From Paenibacillus phoenicis (GTDB taxonomy: Bacteria; Bacillota; Bacilli; Paenibacillales; Paenibacillaceae), in contig NZ_JAYERP010000001.1 in assembly GCF_034718895.1 (NCBI RefSeq), positions 1,550,001 through 1,614,000 on the forward strand: 64,000 bases of DNA. Reading direction: 5' to 3'. Within the stretch, counting starts at the first letter, position 1. Every line of letters begins with the position of its first letter. The position numbers and the translations under genes were made by a program. Positions 1-9,900 of this stretch are shown here, one piece after another. The notes under the pieces were generated by a model. That model was not told the origin of the DNA. It ran no database searches and saw only the letters and a program-made list of their open reading frames with translations.

Positions 1-908
1 GCGACGACGTCTTTATACTCCCCGCCCAGCGCGCCGCCTGTGATGACGGACAGGTTCGCGGACGAGAACATTTCCAGTACGCCAATGAACAATCCGCCAA
101 ACATGGCACCCCGGATATTGCCAATGCCGCCAAGTACCGCTGCGGTGAAGGCCTTCATCCCCAGGATAAACCCGATATATGGATCGATGGTGCCATACTG
201 CTGGGCGAACAGAACGCCGGTCCCGCCGCCAAGCGCCGATCCGATAAAGAAAGTCAGCGCAATCACCTTATTGACATTAATGGACATCAGCGACGCCGTC
301 TCCCGGTCCTGGGCTACCGCCCGCATGGCGGTTCCCCACTTGGTACGGTTTACGAAAAAATCAAGCCCCGCCATCAGAACGACGGCCACCGCCACAACAA
401 TGATCGTATTCGACTTTAGAAAGGCGTCGTCAAACCCGCTCCATAAGGAGGATGCGCCTAGCTTCAGATTTTCCCCGTAAAGTGAAATGCCGGTAACGAT
501 AAAATTTCCGGTACGGAGATCCGCGATAAATCGGACGATGTCCTGCAGCAGAAAGGATACCCCGATCGCTGAAATCAATGAGATGAGCTTGGGAGCCCGG
601 CGGAGCGGGCGATAAGCCACCCGCTCGATACCGATCCCCAGCAACCCGGTTGACAGCATCGCCATCGCCAGGATCAGAAAATAAGCAAGTGCGGCGGGCA
701 GCCCGCTGAGCCAACCGGCCGAGTTCATCGTCAGCAAGACTGCGGTGCCCACAAACGCGCCGGTCATAAAGATTTCCCCATGCGCGAAATTAATAAATTC
801 GAGTATGCCGTAGACCATCGTATAGCCGATGGCCACCACCGCGTAGACTGCACCTAACGTTAATCCGTCCACCAAAACCTGGGGGAGTGTTTGCAGGATC
901 ATATCCAT
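1..908 (-). CDS. livH: Branched-chain amino acid ABC transporter permease, LivH type (3' end cut by window edge)
   Basis: Inner-membrane permease of a high-affinity branched-chain amino acid (or related amide) importer. The minus-strand frame is open from the ATG at 908 to the window edge, about 302 codons, and reads as a polytopic membrane protein. It carries LivH-family stretches such as VYGILEFINFAHGEIFMTG near the N terminus, the EAA-like loop AMRAVAQDRETASLMSIN, and AAVLGGIGNIRGAMFGG. The start was chosen because AGAAGGGG lies about 9 nt upstream. It begins 37 nt after the stop of the binding-protein gene, so the two are almost certainly one operon, with livM, livG and livF expected beyond the edge. 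The exact substrate cannot be told from sequence alone. Confidence 0.9.
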   Translation of the reverse strand, partial: MDMILQTLPQVLVDGLTLGAVYAVVAIGYTMVYGILEFINFAHGEIFMTGAFVGTAVLLTMNSAGWLSGLPAALAYFLILAMAMLSTGLLGIGIERVAYRPLRRAPKLISLISAIGVSFLLQDIVRFIADLRTGNFIVTGISLYGENLKLGASSLWSGFDDAFLKSNTIIVVAVAVVLMAGLDFFVNRTKWGTAMRAVAQDRETASLMSINVNKVIALTFFIGSALGGGTGVLFAQQYGTIDPYIGFILGMKAFTAAVLGGIGNIRGAMFGGLFIGVLEMFSSANLSVITGGALGGEYKDVV

Positions 909-945
909 TTGTCCTTACCCCTTCTGCGTTATTGCCGTTCGTCGA

Positions 946-2160
946 TTACTTCGGCTGTTCGATTTCGGATACCATCGTGCCAGGATAAGTTGGTGAATCG
1001 AATTTATAAATGAAGACCTTGGCATATTCGTTATCGCCTTTGTCGTCAAAGCTGACTTTCGTGGCGATGCCTTCGAAATCGGTTGTCGCCCGGACCGCAT
1101 CACGGACCTGTTCACGGGTTGGCAGTTTGCCGCCGTTGTCTTCGATCGCTTTTTTCACAGCATTCAAAATAATATTCATCGAATCATAGGCATAAGCGGA
1201 GTAGTTCTCCACGGATTTGCCAAACTTCGCTTGATATTTGTCTGCCCAGTCCTTGTTGGATTTCGTAACGTCTGTAGACACGGAGCTGTACGCGACTTCC
1301 GTCAGCTTGTCACCGGCGATGTCCACCATCCCCGAGGAATCGAGCGCATCCCCGCCCATGATCGGCACCGTAATCCCCTTCTCCCGGGCCTGTTTAACAA
1401 TCAATCCGGCCTCGGCATACATCCCGCCGAAGAAGATGAAGTCCGGCTTCTTGCTGAGCACCTGGTTCAGCACGCCGTTAAAGTCCTTCTCACCCACCGT
1501 GATCCCTTCGTATCCGGCGATCGTCGCCCCCAGCTCTTCAGCCGAGCTGAGGAAGGCATCGGCCAACCCTTGGCCATAAGCCGTTTTATCTTGGATCACA
1601 AAAATATTTTTCGCACCCACCGTCTTCACGGCATATTCGGCACCCGCTGGTCCCTGGAAGTCGTCGCGAGCGACAATGCGGTTGGCGATCTTCAGCTTCC
1701 GGTCGGTAAAGTCCGTTGCCGTACTGGCCGGGGACACCATCGGAATACTATATTTCTCATAGACGACCGAGCTCGGAATCGATACCCCGGAGTTCAAATG
1801 CCCAAGCACCGCCAATACCGCTTGATCCGCGCCGATCAATTCGGCGTTGGCGACGCCTTTCTTCGAATCGCCTTGGTCATCGTAAGGAACGAACTGCAGA
1901 TCAAATCCCAGGTCCTTAAACTCAGCCTGACGCTCCTCCAGCGCCATCTGCCCCCCAAGCTTAATCGATTCCCCTTGAATGGCCGAGCCCCCGGATAACG
2001 GGGATTGCGAGGCGATCTTAATGACCGTAAGTCCCCCTCCAGCAGCGCTGGTATTTCCAGCTGCCGGTTTTGCCGCGTTGCCGGACGAATTACACGCCGA
2101 GAGCAACCCGATCATTAAACAAGCGCTAACCAGCCAGGCAATTCTTTTTTTCCCCTTCAT
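946..2160 (-). CDS. Branched-chain amino acid ABC transporter substrate-binding lipoprotein
   Basis: Extracytoplasmic binding protein (Peripla_BP_6 type I fold, LivJ/LivK family) that delivers leucine, isoleucine, valine or a related compound to the downstream permease. A lipoprotein signal peptide ends in the lipobox LLSAC (Cys at about residue 23), followed by a Ser/Asn/Gly-rich tether and then the domain start IKIASQSPLSGGSAIQGE. At 404 aa it has the usual length for the family. An in-frame ATG two codons further upstream directly abuts the AGGAGG. The ATG at 2160 has 6 nt spacing and was preferred. It is first in the operon with livH. A large dyad at 2220-2277 lies just upstream and may regulate it. 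Confidence 0.9.
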   Translation of the reverse strand: MKGKKRIAWLVSACLMIGLLSACNSSGNAAKPAAGNTSAAGGGLTVIKIASQSPLSGGSAIQGESIKLGGQMALEERQAEFKDLGFDLQFVPYDDQGDSKKGVANAELIGADQAVLAVLGHLNSGVSIPSSVVYEKYSIPMVSPASTATDFTDRKLKIANRIVARDDFQGPAGAEYAVKTVGAKNIFVIQDKTAYGQGLADAFLSSAEELGATIAGYEGITVGEKDFNGVLNQVLSKKPDFIFFGGMYAEAGLIVKQAREKGITVPIMGGDALDSSGMVDIAGDKLTEVAYSSVSTDVTKSNKDWADKYQAKFGKSVENYSAYAYDSMNIILNAVKKAIEDNGGKLPTREQVRDAVRATTDFEGIATKVSFDDKGDNEYAKVFIYKFDSPTYPGTMVSEIEQPK

Positions 2161-2219
2161 ACACATCCTCCTCAGATCAATCTTGTTCTAGGGCTTCGCC
2201 CCATTTATGTCATGTATAA

Positions 2220-2277
2220 GTCACTTTGTCTAACATAAATCACTTATTATTCCGTTACTTATGTTAGTATTAGTGAC
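2220..2277. promoter_or_regulatory. Large dyad-symmetry element upstream of the amino acid binding-protein gene
   Basis: Arms at 2220-2238 and 2259-2277 are inverted copies matching at 15 of 19 positions (GTCACT and CTAACATAA blocks with 4 unpaired bases between), around a 20-nt AT-rich centre. There is no T-run, and the element sits 60-117 nt before the start codon, so an operator pair is more likely than a terminator. Apart from this and the terminator at 2391-2422, nothing was found in the 300-nt gap 2161-2460. Confidence 0.45.
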
Positions 2278-2390
2278 ATCTGAAATCACCTTACTCCCTC
2301 GACTACGTAAAACTACAGTTTCCAACTTGTTCTCCAGCCAAGAAAGTAAAATAAATTTACACAGATGTCTCCCGCCTTCCCTGCAAAACA

Positions 2391-2422
2391 CAAAAAAGCC
2401 CCGCCCTTCAAAAGGGCGGAGC
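2391..2422 (-). terminator. Rho-independent terminator after the GNAT gene
   Basis: The stem CCGCCCTT/AAGGGCGG (2401-2419), extended by a GC/GC pair, is followed on the minus strand by a run of six T. It lies about 40 nt past the acetyltransferase stop codon. Confidence 0.85.
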
Positions 2423-2460
2423 TATATCGCGTACAACGCAGTTTGATTTAATTTCTCAGC

Positions 2461-2916
2461 TTAGTTCAACGGCTTATTCATTCGGTAGCCGGTGCATCTG
2501 AAGCCGCAATGTTCATAGAACGCTTTAGCGGACAGATGGTTCTCGCGGGCTGTAGATAATACCAGATCTGTGCTGCCCCGTTCACGGGCCCACATCTCCG
2601 CCGCTTCGATCAACCGTCTTCCGATCCCTGTGCCGCGGTGTTTCTCGTCAACGACCAATGCCGTAATCCGGGTTACCGGTCTACTCATGTCATGCGTCTG
2701 AAGCTGCTTAAGAAAAGCTGTCCCAACGATCACGCCGTCTAGTTCCGCAACCAGGTTGCCTAGCAACAGCTGGCCTTCCAACATCTCTAAACGTTCCTTT
2801 AATACACTGGCCGTCATCGGATAACGCAGTTGACGCATTAAAGGAAGCATGTGTTGAACATCGTCGCAACAAGCCTTGCGAATGACCAAAGCCGGAGCTA
2901 ACGCCTCACTACTCAA
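2461..2916 (-). CDS. GNAT family N-acetyltransferase
   Basis: Acetyl-CoA dependent N-acetyltransferase of about 151 aa with one GNAT domain. The acetyl-CoA pyrophosphate loop (motif A) is visible as EKHRGTGIGRRLIEAAE, preceded by the beta strand ITALVVDE, with a C-terminal AKAFYEHCGFRCTGYRM typical of motif B. The substrate is unknown. No ATG fits. AAAGGTGG lies 1 nt from a TTG at 2925 and 10 nt from the in-frame TTG at 2916, so 2916 was chosen. It is a monocistronic gene ending in its own terminator. Confidence 0.8.
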   Translation of the reverse strand: MSSEALAPALVIRKACCDDVQHMLPLMRQLRYPMTASVLKERLEMLEGQLLLGNLVAELDGVIVGTAFLKQLQTHDMSRPVTRITALVVDEKHRGTGIGRRLIEAAEMWARERGSTDLVLSTARENHLSAKAFYEHCGFRCTGYRMNKPLN

Positions 2917-3032
2917 TTGGACCAAACCACCTTTAATAAATTTGCCGTTTTAGTATCCTATTCTATTTTCCGGCTTTACGGGCAAGATTGCAATAGTTCT
3001 AATTAAATATCTAAATATTTTTCGATAAAAAG

Positions 3033-4889
3033 TTACAAATACCGAAATTGTGCTTGGACCAAGCCGTAATAGATTCCCTTTCGTTCCATCAATTCCCGGT
3101 GAGTGCCCGATTCTCTAATCTCACCATGATCCAGCACGACGATTTTGTCAGCACTTCGGATGGTGGAGAGCCGGTGAGCTACGATAAACGACGTTCTCCC
3201 TTTGAGCAGCACCTTCAGCGCTTCCTGGATCTTGAGCTCCGTTTCCGTATCGATGCTGGCCGTTGCCTCGTCAAGGATCAGAATCCGCGGATTAACCAGC
3301 AACGCCCGGGCAAAAGATAGCAGTTGGCGTTGACCCATGGACAGCACATTGCCTCGTTCCTCCACCTCGGTATCGTAACCGTTTGGCAGTTTCACGATAA
3401 AATCGTGGGCATTCACTGCCTTAGCCGCTGCTTCCACTTCCTCGTCGGTGGCCTCCAATCGGCCAAAACGAATATTCTCCCGAATCGTTCCCGAGAAAAT
3501 AAACGTATCCTGGAGCACTACGCCAATTTGACTGCGGAGGCTTTGGACCGTCACGTCGCGGATGTCATGACCATCGATGACAACCGATCCGCCGCTAGGA
3601 TCGTAAAACCGGCTGAGCAGGTTGATGATCGTGCTTTTCCCTGAGCCGGTGTGGCCAACGAGGGCGATCGACTGGCCGGGTTGTACCTCCAGGTCAATGC
3701 CTTTTAAGGCAGGGCGTCCTTGTTCATATTCAAAGACGACGTGGTTAAAGCGGATCTCGCCCGTAATCACCGGCAGCGGCTTGGCTCCCGGCTTATCGGC
3801 GATATTCGGCTCCTCATCGATAAATTCGAAGATCCGTTCAGAGGAGGCCATCGCCACCAGGAGTTGGTTGTACATTTGTCCCAGGCGGTTGATCGGGTCC
3901 CAGAAATTACCCACATAGTTGCTGAACGCCACCAACAGACCAATCGTCAGTTCACCGGACTGAATCAGGTAGACGCCTAGTACAAACAAGACAAACGTGC
4001 CGATCCCCCCGGTGATTTCGATTAAGGGGCCAAACGCCTGGTTCATCGCTGACGCTTTATCCCACGATTTCTTGTTGCTCAGGTTCATCGAATCGAAGTA
4101 CCGCATATTCTCCCGCTCTTGTGTGTAAGCCTGAGTTACGCGAATCCCCTGAATCGACTCGTTCAAATGGGAGTTAATCCGCGAGTTCTTCATGCGGACT
4201 TCCTGCCAGGCCATCCGGATTTTTTGCCGCAGTTTGGTGGAGATCAGGAACATGATCGGGACGGTGACCATCACCGCCAGCCCGAGCTTCCAGTTGATCA
4301 ACAGCAAAATCACGACGATCCCGGCCAGCTGCACGCAATCGATCATCAGGTTGACGACCCCGTTGGTGAACAGATCCTGCAGGGAATTGACGTCATTGGT
4401 GACCCGTACCAGCACCGAGCCGGCCGGACGTTTGTCAAAGAAGTTAAACGAGAGCTTCTGAATATGCTTAAACAAATCGGCGCGCAAATCATAGATGACC
4501 CTCTGCCCGATGATATTCGTGAACTTGATCCGGTAAACGCCGGAAGCCCATTGGATGAGGTACAGGACAAGGACGGAGGCGGTGATGCCGTACAGCAGCG
4601 ATAAGTTGGTCTGACCGTTCGCCGGTGCGATCGCGCGGTCGATGGCCAGACTCGTCAAGTAAGGTACGGCCAGCTTCGTCACAGTACCAAGCACCGTCAT
4701 CAGGATGATCAAAGGCAGCATCTGCTTGGCATACGGCTTCATATAAGCAAAGAGCCGGCGGAATTGCTGCCAGTCAAAGGCTTTGTCAATCAGCTCATCG
4801 TCCTGGTACACAAACCGCTCTTCGATTTTGCCAAGGCCGGCATCCTTGCCGGACTTGGGTTTCGACCTGGTCGCGGTATAGGTATTCAC
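3033..4889 (-). CDS. ABC exporter half-transporter, second subunit (canonical ATPase site)
   Basis: Fused membrane domain (about residues 50-340, six TM helices, ABC_membrane type) and ATP-binding domain of a multidrug/lipid type exporter, 618 aa. The ATPase domain shows Walker A GHTGSGKST, signature LSMGQRQ (second Gly replaced by Met), Walker B ILILDEATASID with the catalytic Glu present, and the switch His in IVAHRLST. The GTG start overlaps the stop of the upstream half-transporter (GTGA) with GGGGAGGG in front, so the two are translationally coupled and should form a heterodimer, as in B. subtilis BmrCD or YfiBC. The long N-terminal extension (about 40 aa before the first TM) is typical of the second subunit. 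Substrate unknown. Confidence 0.9.
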   Translation of the reverse strand: MNTYTATRSKPKSGKDAGLGKIEERFVYQDDELIDKAFDWQQFRRLFAYMKPYAKQMLPLIILMTVLGTVTKLAVPYLTSLAIDRAIAPANGQTNLSLLYGITASVLVLYLIQWASGVYRIKFTNIIGQRVIYDLRADLFKHIQKLSFNFFDKRPAGSVLVRVTNDVNSLQDLFTNGVVNLMIDCVQLAGIVVILLLINWKLGLAVMVTVPIMFLISTKLRQKIRMAWQEVRMKNSRINSHLNESIQGIRVTQAYTQERENMRYFDSMNLSNKKSWDKASAMNQAFGPLIEITGGIGTFVLFVLGVYLIQSGELTIGLLVAFSNYVGNFWDPINRLGQMYNQLLVAMASSERIFEFIDEEPNIADKPGAKPLPVITGEIRFNHVVFEYEQGRPALKGIDLEVQPGQSIALVGHTGSGKSTIINLLSRFYDPSGGSVVIDGHDIRDVTVQSLRSQIGVVLQDTFIFSGTIRENIRFGRLEATDEEVEAAAKAVNAHDFIVKLPNGYDTEVEERGNVLSMGQRQLLSFARALLVNPRILILDEATASIDTETELKIQEALKVLLKGRTSFIVAHRLSTIRSADKIVVLDHGEIRESGTHRELMERKGIYYGLVQAQFRYL

Positions 4890-6655
4890 GCATCTCCCTC
4901 CCCTTCATGCCCAAGGGCTCCAGCCAAATGGTCTGCATATTGGATACGGTACACATCTTGGTACGGACCCGGGATTTCAATCAATTCCTCATGTTTCCCG
5001 CGTTGTACTACCCGGCCTTCGTTTAAGACGAGGATCTCATCGGCATGCCGCAGCGAAGAGATCCGATGGGCAATAATAAACGTTGTCCGTCCTCGCATCA
5101 CTTCCTGGAACCCGGATTGGATCTCCTGCTCGGTCTCCATATCCACCGCGCTGGTGGCATCGTCCAAGATCAGGATTTTTGGATTCTTGAGCAAGGCGCG
5201 GGCGATGGCGATCCGCTGCTTCTGGCCCCCGGACAATCCGAGTCCCCGTTCACCTACGACAGTATCGTAACCGTCCGGCAGCTCCATGATAAAATCATGC
5301 GCTTTGGCTAGTTGGGCGGCACGAATGATTTCCTCCATCGTTACGTTGGTCATGCCGTAAGCAATATTGTTCTTAATAGATGACGAGAACAGGAACGTCT
5401 CCTGAAACACCGTAGCAATTTGGCTGCGCAAGCTGCGCACGCTGAGCTCCCGAATGTCTTGGCCGTCCAGCAGAATGCGGCCTTTATTCACGTCGTAAGC
5501 ACGCATTAGCAGCTGGATAATCGTTGATTTGCCGGAGCCGGTGCCGCCAAGAAAGCCAATGACGGAGCCGGGCGGAGCATGGAAATCGATGTCCACCACC
5601 GCCGGCATTTTGTTCCCGTAAGCAAACGTCACTCGATCGAACCGGACATCTCCGCGAACCTGATCCGGATCAAGCTCTATCGCTTGTTCTTTGTCCTTCA
5701 CATCGATCGGTTGATTTAGAATTTCCAGCACCCGTTCCCCGGACGCTTTGGATTGCGTATAGTTATTGATATGAAAGCCTAAGCCCCACATCGGACCAAT
5801 GATAAACCAGATTAAACTGAAGAACGCGACCAGATCACCGAGCGACATCGACCCTTTGATCACCAAAGTCCCGCCAACGGACAGCAGCACCGCAACGCTG
5901 ATCGAAGCCAGCAGCTCCATAACCGGAAAGAACCGGCTCCACAGCGTGGCCGCGAAGATCTGATTATCTTTATAGCGCTCATTCCGAAGCGAGAACTTCT
6001 CGACTTCGTGCGGCTCCCGGGCGAACGATTTGACGGTACGCACGCCCGTCACGTTCTCCTGCACCGCGGTCGTTAAGGAACTCAGCGCCAAACGCATTTC
6101 CTGGAACGCTGGATGAATTTTTGACTCAAATTTGAGGGCGACACCGGCCAGGAAAGGGATGGTTATCATCGTGATTAAGGTAAGCTGCCAATGGATGGAC
6201 AGCATGACCGCTGCCCCAAACGTAACCATCAGGATCAGATTCAGCAGTTGGGCAAAACCAAACCCCACGAAGTTGCGGATGGCTTCCAAATCCCCGGTCA
6301 ACCGCGACATTAAATCCCCAGTTTTCGCCGTGTCATAATAGCGGAACGATAAAAACTGCAGTTTCTCGTAACATGCGTTACGCAGCCGGTACGCCAGGTA
6401 GTTCCCCAGCCTTCCGCCAAAAAAACCGTGCAGGAACTGCAAAAGCGCCTTCACAGCCACAACCGAAACCGCCGTCGCGGCAATCCATACGACTTCTCCA
6501 TAATTCCCCGGCCGAATTACATCGTCGATCAGCTTGCGAAGCAGCATCGGGTAGACTAAGCCAAGCCCAGTCGCAGCTGCCAAGCATAAAATCGACAACA
6601 CCAAGTAATTCAACTTTGCCTGGTAATAAACCCGAAGTTGCCTAAGAACCTCCAT
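4886..6655 (-). CDS. ABC exporter half-transporter, first subunit (degenerate ATPase site)
   Basis: Partner of the downstream half-transporter, 589 aa, with an N-terminal six-helix membrane domain followed by the nucleotide-binding domain. Walker A is LGGTGSGKST, the signature is the consensus LSGGQKQR, and Walker B reads ILILDDATSAVD: the catalytic Glu after the Walker B Asp is Asp. In heterodimeric exporters of the BmrCD and TM287/288 type one subunit carries such a substitution and forms the non-hydrolysing site, which fits here. The start at 6655 has AGGAGG at 6 nt spacing. A longer frame reaching 6712 lacks such a site. Confidence 0.9.
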   Translation of the reverse strand: MEVLRQLRVYYQAKLNYLVLSILCLAAATGLGLVYPMLLRKLIDDVIRPGNYGEVVWIAATAVSVVAVKALLQFLHGFFGGRLGNYLAYRLRNACYEKLQFLSFRYYDTAKTGDLMSRLTGDLEAIRNFVGFGFAQLLNLILMVTFGAAVMLSIHWQLTLITMITIPFLAGVALKFESKIHPAFQEMRLALSSLTTAVQENVTGVRTVKSFAREPHEVEKFSLRNERYKDNQIFAATLWSRFFPVMELLASISVAVLLSVGGTLVIKGSMSLGDLVAFFSLIWFIIGPMWGLGFHINNYTQSKASGERVLEILNQPIDVKDKEQAIELDPDQVRGDVRFDRVTFAYGNKMPAVVDIDFHAPPGSVIGFLGGTGSGKSTIIQLLMRAYDVNKGRILLDGQDIRELSVRSLRSQIATVFQETFLFSSSIKNNIAYGMTNVTMEEIIRAAQLAKAHDFIMELPDGYDTVVGERGLGLSGGQKQRIAIARALLKNPKILILDDATSAVDMETEQEIQSGFQEVMRGRTTFIIAHRISSLRHADEILVLNEGRVVQRGKHEELIEIPGPYQDVYRIQYADHLAGALGHEGEGDA

Positions 6656-6780
6656 GTCTCTCCTCCTACACCCGTTTGTGGAACTATACTTCAGATACCC
6701 CGTCATAACCAAACGGTTCCGGACGTCTTAGCAGCAAGATCAGGGAGAGTCGTCTGAACGCCGCGAAACCTGTCATCGCC

Positions 6781-6798
6781 TGAAAGCATGCGCTTTCA
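6781..6798. promoter_or_regulatory. Short palindrome upstream of the ABC exporter operon
   Basis: TGAAAGC-ATGC-GCTTTCA, 7-bp perfect arms, lies about 125 nt before the exporter start. It resembles a catabolite-responsive element but has four extra central bases, so it may be an operator for another regulator. No other regulatory signal was recognised here. Confidence 0.25.
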
Positions 6799-6849
6799 TG
6801 GTCTTAGTCCCTTGCAGTTTATCATCATGATTTTCCCGCGGCAAAGCGT

Positions 6850-6888
6850 AGAAAAGCCTAATATCCGGTAAATACGGATATTAGGCTT
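6850..6888 (-). terminator. Terminator after the dynamin-like gene
   Basis: A perfect 14-bp stem (6854-6867 with 6875-6888) and a 7-nt loop lie about 20 nt past the stop codon at 6909. Only a short T-run (TTTTC) follows on the minus strand. Confidence 0.7.
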
Positions 6889-6908
6889 CTATCACGGGTG
6901 AAACCCGC

Positions 6909-9900
6909 CTATTTATCATAAAAAGCTTCCATTTCCTCCACATCCCGCCCGATTTGAGCAAGGATGCTTTTCCAACGCGCCAGCTCCTCCGGAGAGACTT
7001 TGGAGCCTTGGATGCTCTGCTCCCATTCCGCCCACAAACCGCGGAACGTTTCAGCCGTTTGCTCCTTCCGCAGCGCGATTTCGTGCTCATAATGTTCCCG
7101 GAAAAAGGCTTCCATTTCGCCAACGATCGCCTTCAGCTTGGCGAGCAGCGGCTCCTCGAGCTTCGCCCGCAGCTGCAAACGACCGCCGCCTTCAAAAAAC
7201 GCCTTTGGATTTTTGAAATACGGCCAATAGGTCTCTGGCGCCAACGATCCGCTGCCCAGCAAGCCTTCAGGAATCGCCGGTGTATCCCAGCTCGTTTCCG
7301 CGTTCGAATAGCTGAGCGGCATATCCAATGCCGCCTCATGCCGGCGGCACCAGCCTTCGGCTTCCCGGCGAAGCAGCGCCTCCGCTTTACGCTCCAAACG
7401 CAGCGTGGTGGCAAGCAGCTCGCGCTCCAACTCGCCCGAAACTTGATCCAGCCATCCGCGCAGCGCGACGGTAAAATTCCGTTTCAACGGACCGTTATGC
7501 TCCTGCAGCAAGGAGGGATGGAAAAATTCCGTGAACAGCTCCAGCGCCTGCAGCCGTACCCGCTGCACAACGTGGAACAGCAGCTCGGCGTTCTCCTGGC
7601 TCCATTCCCTGCCGATATCGACCTGAAGAAACTCGGCAACCGCCTGCTCGAACCGATCCCGGCGTCCGCGCAAGGCGGCGAGCTGTTGCTCCGCGTTTTC
7701 CGCGCTTTGTCCAGCGGCTTCCGTCCATTTGGACAAACGTTCTTGCATCTGCTTCATCATTTCTACTGCGGACGAAACCGCCAGATTCCCGAGATCCTGT
7801 TCCAGGAAAGTCGAAAAGCGTTGCCGGAAAAGGGAGAAGCCTGGGTCATCCGCCGTATTATCCCGCCTTGCAGCCATTGCCCGCATACTGGATACGGCAT
7901 ATACGTTGGGCTGCTGGATGCCGGCGGTACGAAGACCATCCCGTACATGCTCCACGACAGCCGTCAGCTCTTCCTCCGAAGACGCGAGATCGGCGGCGTT
8001 GACGACAAAGAACATTTTGTCGAGGGCGAAGCTGCCCTTCATCCGTCCCAGCTGGCTCAGCAACTGTTTATCGGCACGCGAGAACGCGTGATTGTAATAC
8101 GTCACGAAGATGATCGCATCGGAATCCTTCATATATTGGAACGTGACTCCGGTATGGCGGGCATGGATCGAATCGGCCCCCGGGGTATCCACCAGCACGA
8201 TGCCTTGTTCAGTTAACGGACAGCGGTAATAAAAATCGATTTCCGCTACGAAGCAGGCTTTCGCTTCGTCTGCCGCATAGCTGCGGAACTGCTCCGCTTC
8301 CACGACCTCCACCTGCCCAAGCCGATCAGCGGATTCTGCCCATCCAGCAGCTGCAGCTTGCAAGAAGCTGTAGTGCGCTCGGCCGGCCGCCGGAATGTCT
8401 TCGGGCTTCAAGCGCCGTACCGCCTCCATCCAGGCCGTCTCCTTCCATTCCCCTAAGCCGAGGGCTTGGAAGGAGTAGGCCAAGTCTTCGCGGATCGCCT
8501 CGGCGCTCTTGAATTTGACGGCGGCCGTGTTATGGCGCTGACCTTCTGCCGGCGCCATCACGCGGATGATCGCCGCGGTGGTCGGATGCGGCGAGACGGG
8601 CAACACCGCTTCGCCGAGCAAAGCGCTGGCGAAGGACGATTTTCCGGCGCTGAACGCTCCGAACAGCGCCACGGTGAAGACGCCGTCGCGCAGCTCGGCG
8701 GCGCGCCGGGTCAGCTCCCGCACCCCGGTGCCGAAGGCCGGGTGGGGAGCCAGCCGCTCCGCCGCAGCCGCCAGGCGTGCGGCGGCGGCAAGCGCGCGCC
8801 CGCGCGCAGGCGCAGCCGGCGGCTCTTGCGCCGCCGCGGCTGGCGCGGGCGCCGTTGCCGCCGGGGCACTGCCCCCGGCGGCCATCGCCTGCGGCGGCGG
8901 TGCGGCTGAGGCAGCGGTGCTCGCTGCCTCAGCCGCCGCAGGCGCTCCCGCGCCGCCTGCTGCGCGCGGCGCGGCCGCCTCTGCCCTCACCTCCGGCAGC
9001 AGGCCGGGGGTGAGGGGCACGGGCGCGCCCAGCAGCGCGGCACAGCGCGCTGCGCGCGCCTCGGCGGCCGCGTCCAGCTGCGCTAGGGCGCGGGCCGCGG
9101 GAAGGCGCGCCGCCAGCTCGGCGCGCCGGGCGAGCGCCGCCTCCGCCTCGGCGGCGCGGCGCGGCGACGGCGCGGCGAGCAGCGCGTCGATCACGTCCAC
9201 GGCCGCGCGGCGATAGCGCGCGGCGATGCCTGCGGCCACCGCTGCCGCGTAGTGCAGCGTCGACTCGCCGGACAGCATCGCCCCGCCTGGAAGCGGCTCC
9301 GTGATCCACGCCTCCGCCGGCTTTGGCATCCGCTCGTCGAGCTGCTGCTCCCAGGCTTCGCCCCAAATCTCCAGCTCTTGGCCGATCGCCCGCAGCTCCT
9401 GGCGCACATGCCAGTCCAGCTGCGCTTCGACTTGTTCGGCTAACGCCTGCAAAAACTCGCTTTGCCGCTTCTGCTTCTCCGCTTCCGTCTTCCCGGCAGC
9501 GAACCAGCCCTTCACTTTAAAGCCCGGCGCCTGACTCTCTAAATAACGCCCCGCCTGCTCCCGCAACGGCGGCGTCATCATTTGGGCCGTTTCCAACAGG
9601 CTGCTGATGCGGCGCAGCCACTCCTGCTTCCGCATATCCCATACCTGCTCTCCCGACGGCCCCGCCATTTCCAGCTGCCGCAGCTCTTCTTCCATCGCGG
9701 TCACGTCCGTTTCCCCGCCGGCTTCCGCCACCAACTGCTCACGCTGGGACTGCTCCGCCGCAGCCGCACGGGCCAGATAACCTTCAACCGACTGGGCGGC
9801 TGAAGCATAAGCGCTATACTCCAGCAAGCCTTCTCCCCGTGCAAACAAATTGCGGATCACTTTCCGTAACTGCGGAAGCATATTGCCAGGAGCGTCCTCT

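Noticed and set aside
1231-1998. 255-codon open frame antisense to the amino acid binding protein
   Set aside because: Shadow of a clear lipoprotein gene, no ribosome binding site.
6781-6798. Catabolite-responsive element (cre) before the ABC exporter
   Set aside because: The arms match, but four extra central bases break the 14-bp cre spacing, so it was kept only as an unassigned palindrome.
6954-8216. 420-codon open frame on the plus strand inside the dynamin-like gene
   Set aside because: It is antisense to a well-supported gene in GC-rich DNA, has no ribosome binding site and shows no recognisable protein features.
8566-9216. Ala/Ser-rich 216-codon open frame
   Set aside because: Produced by the GC-rich patch; low complexity and antisense to the dynamin gene.
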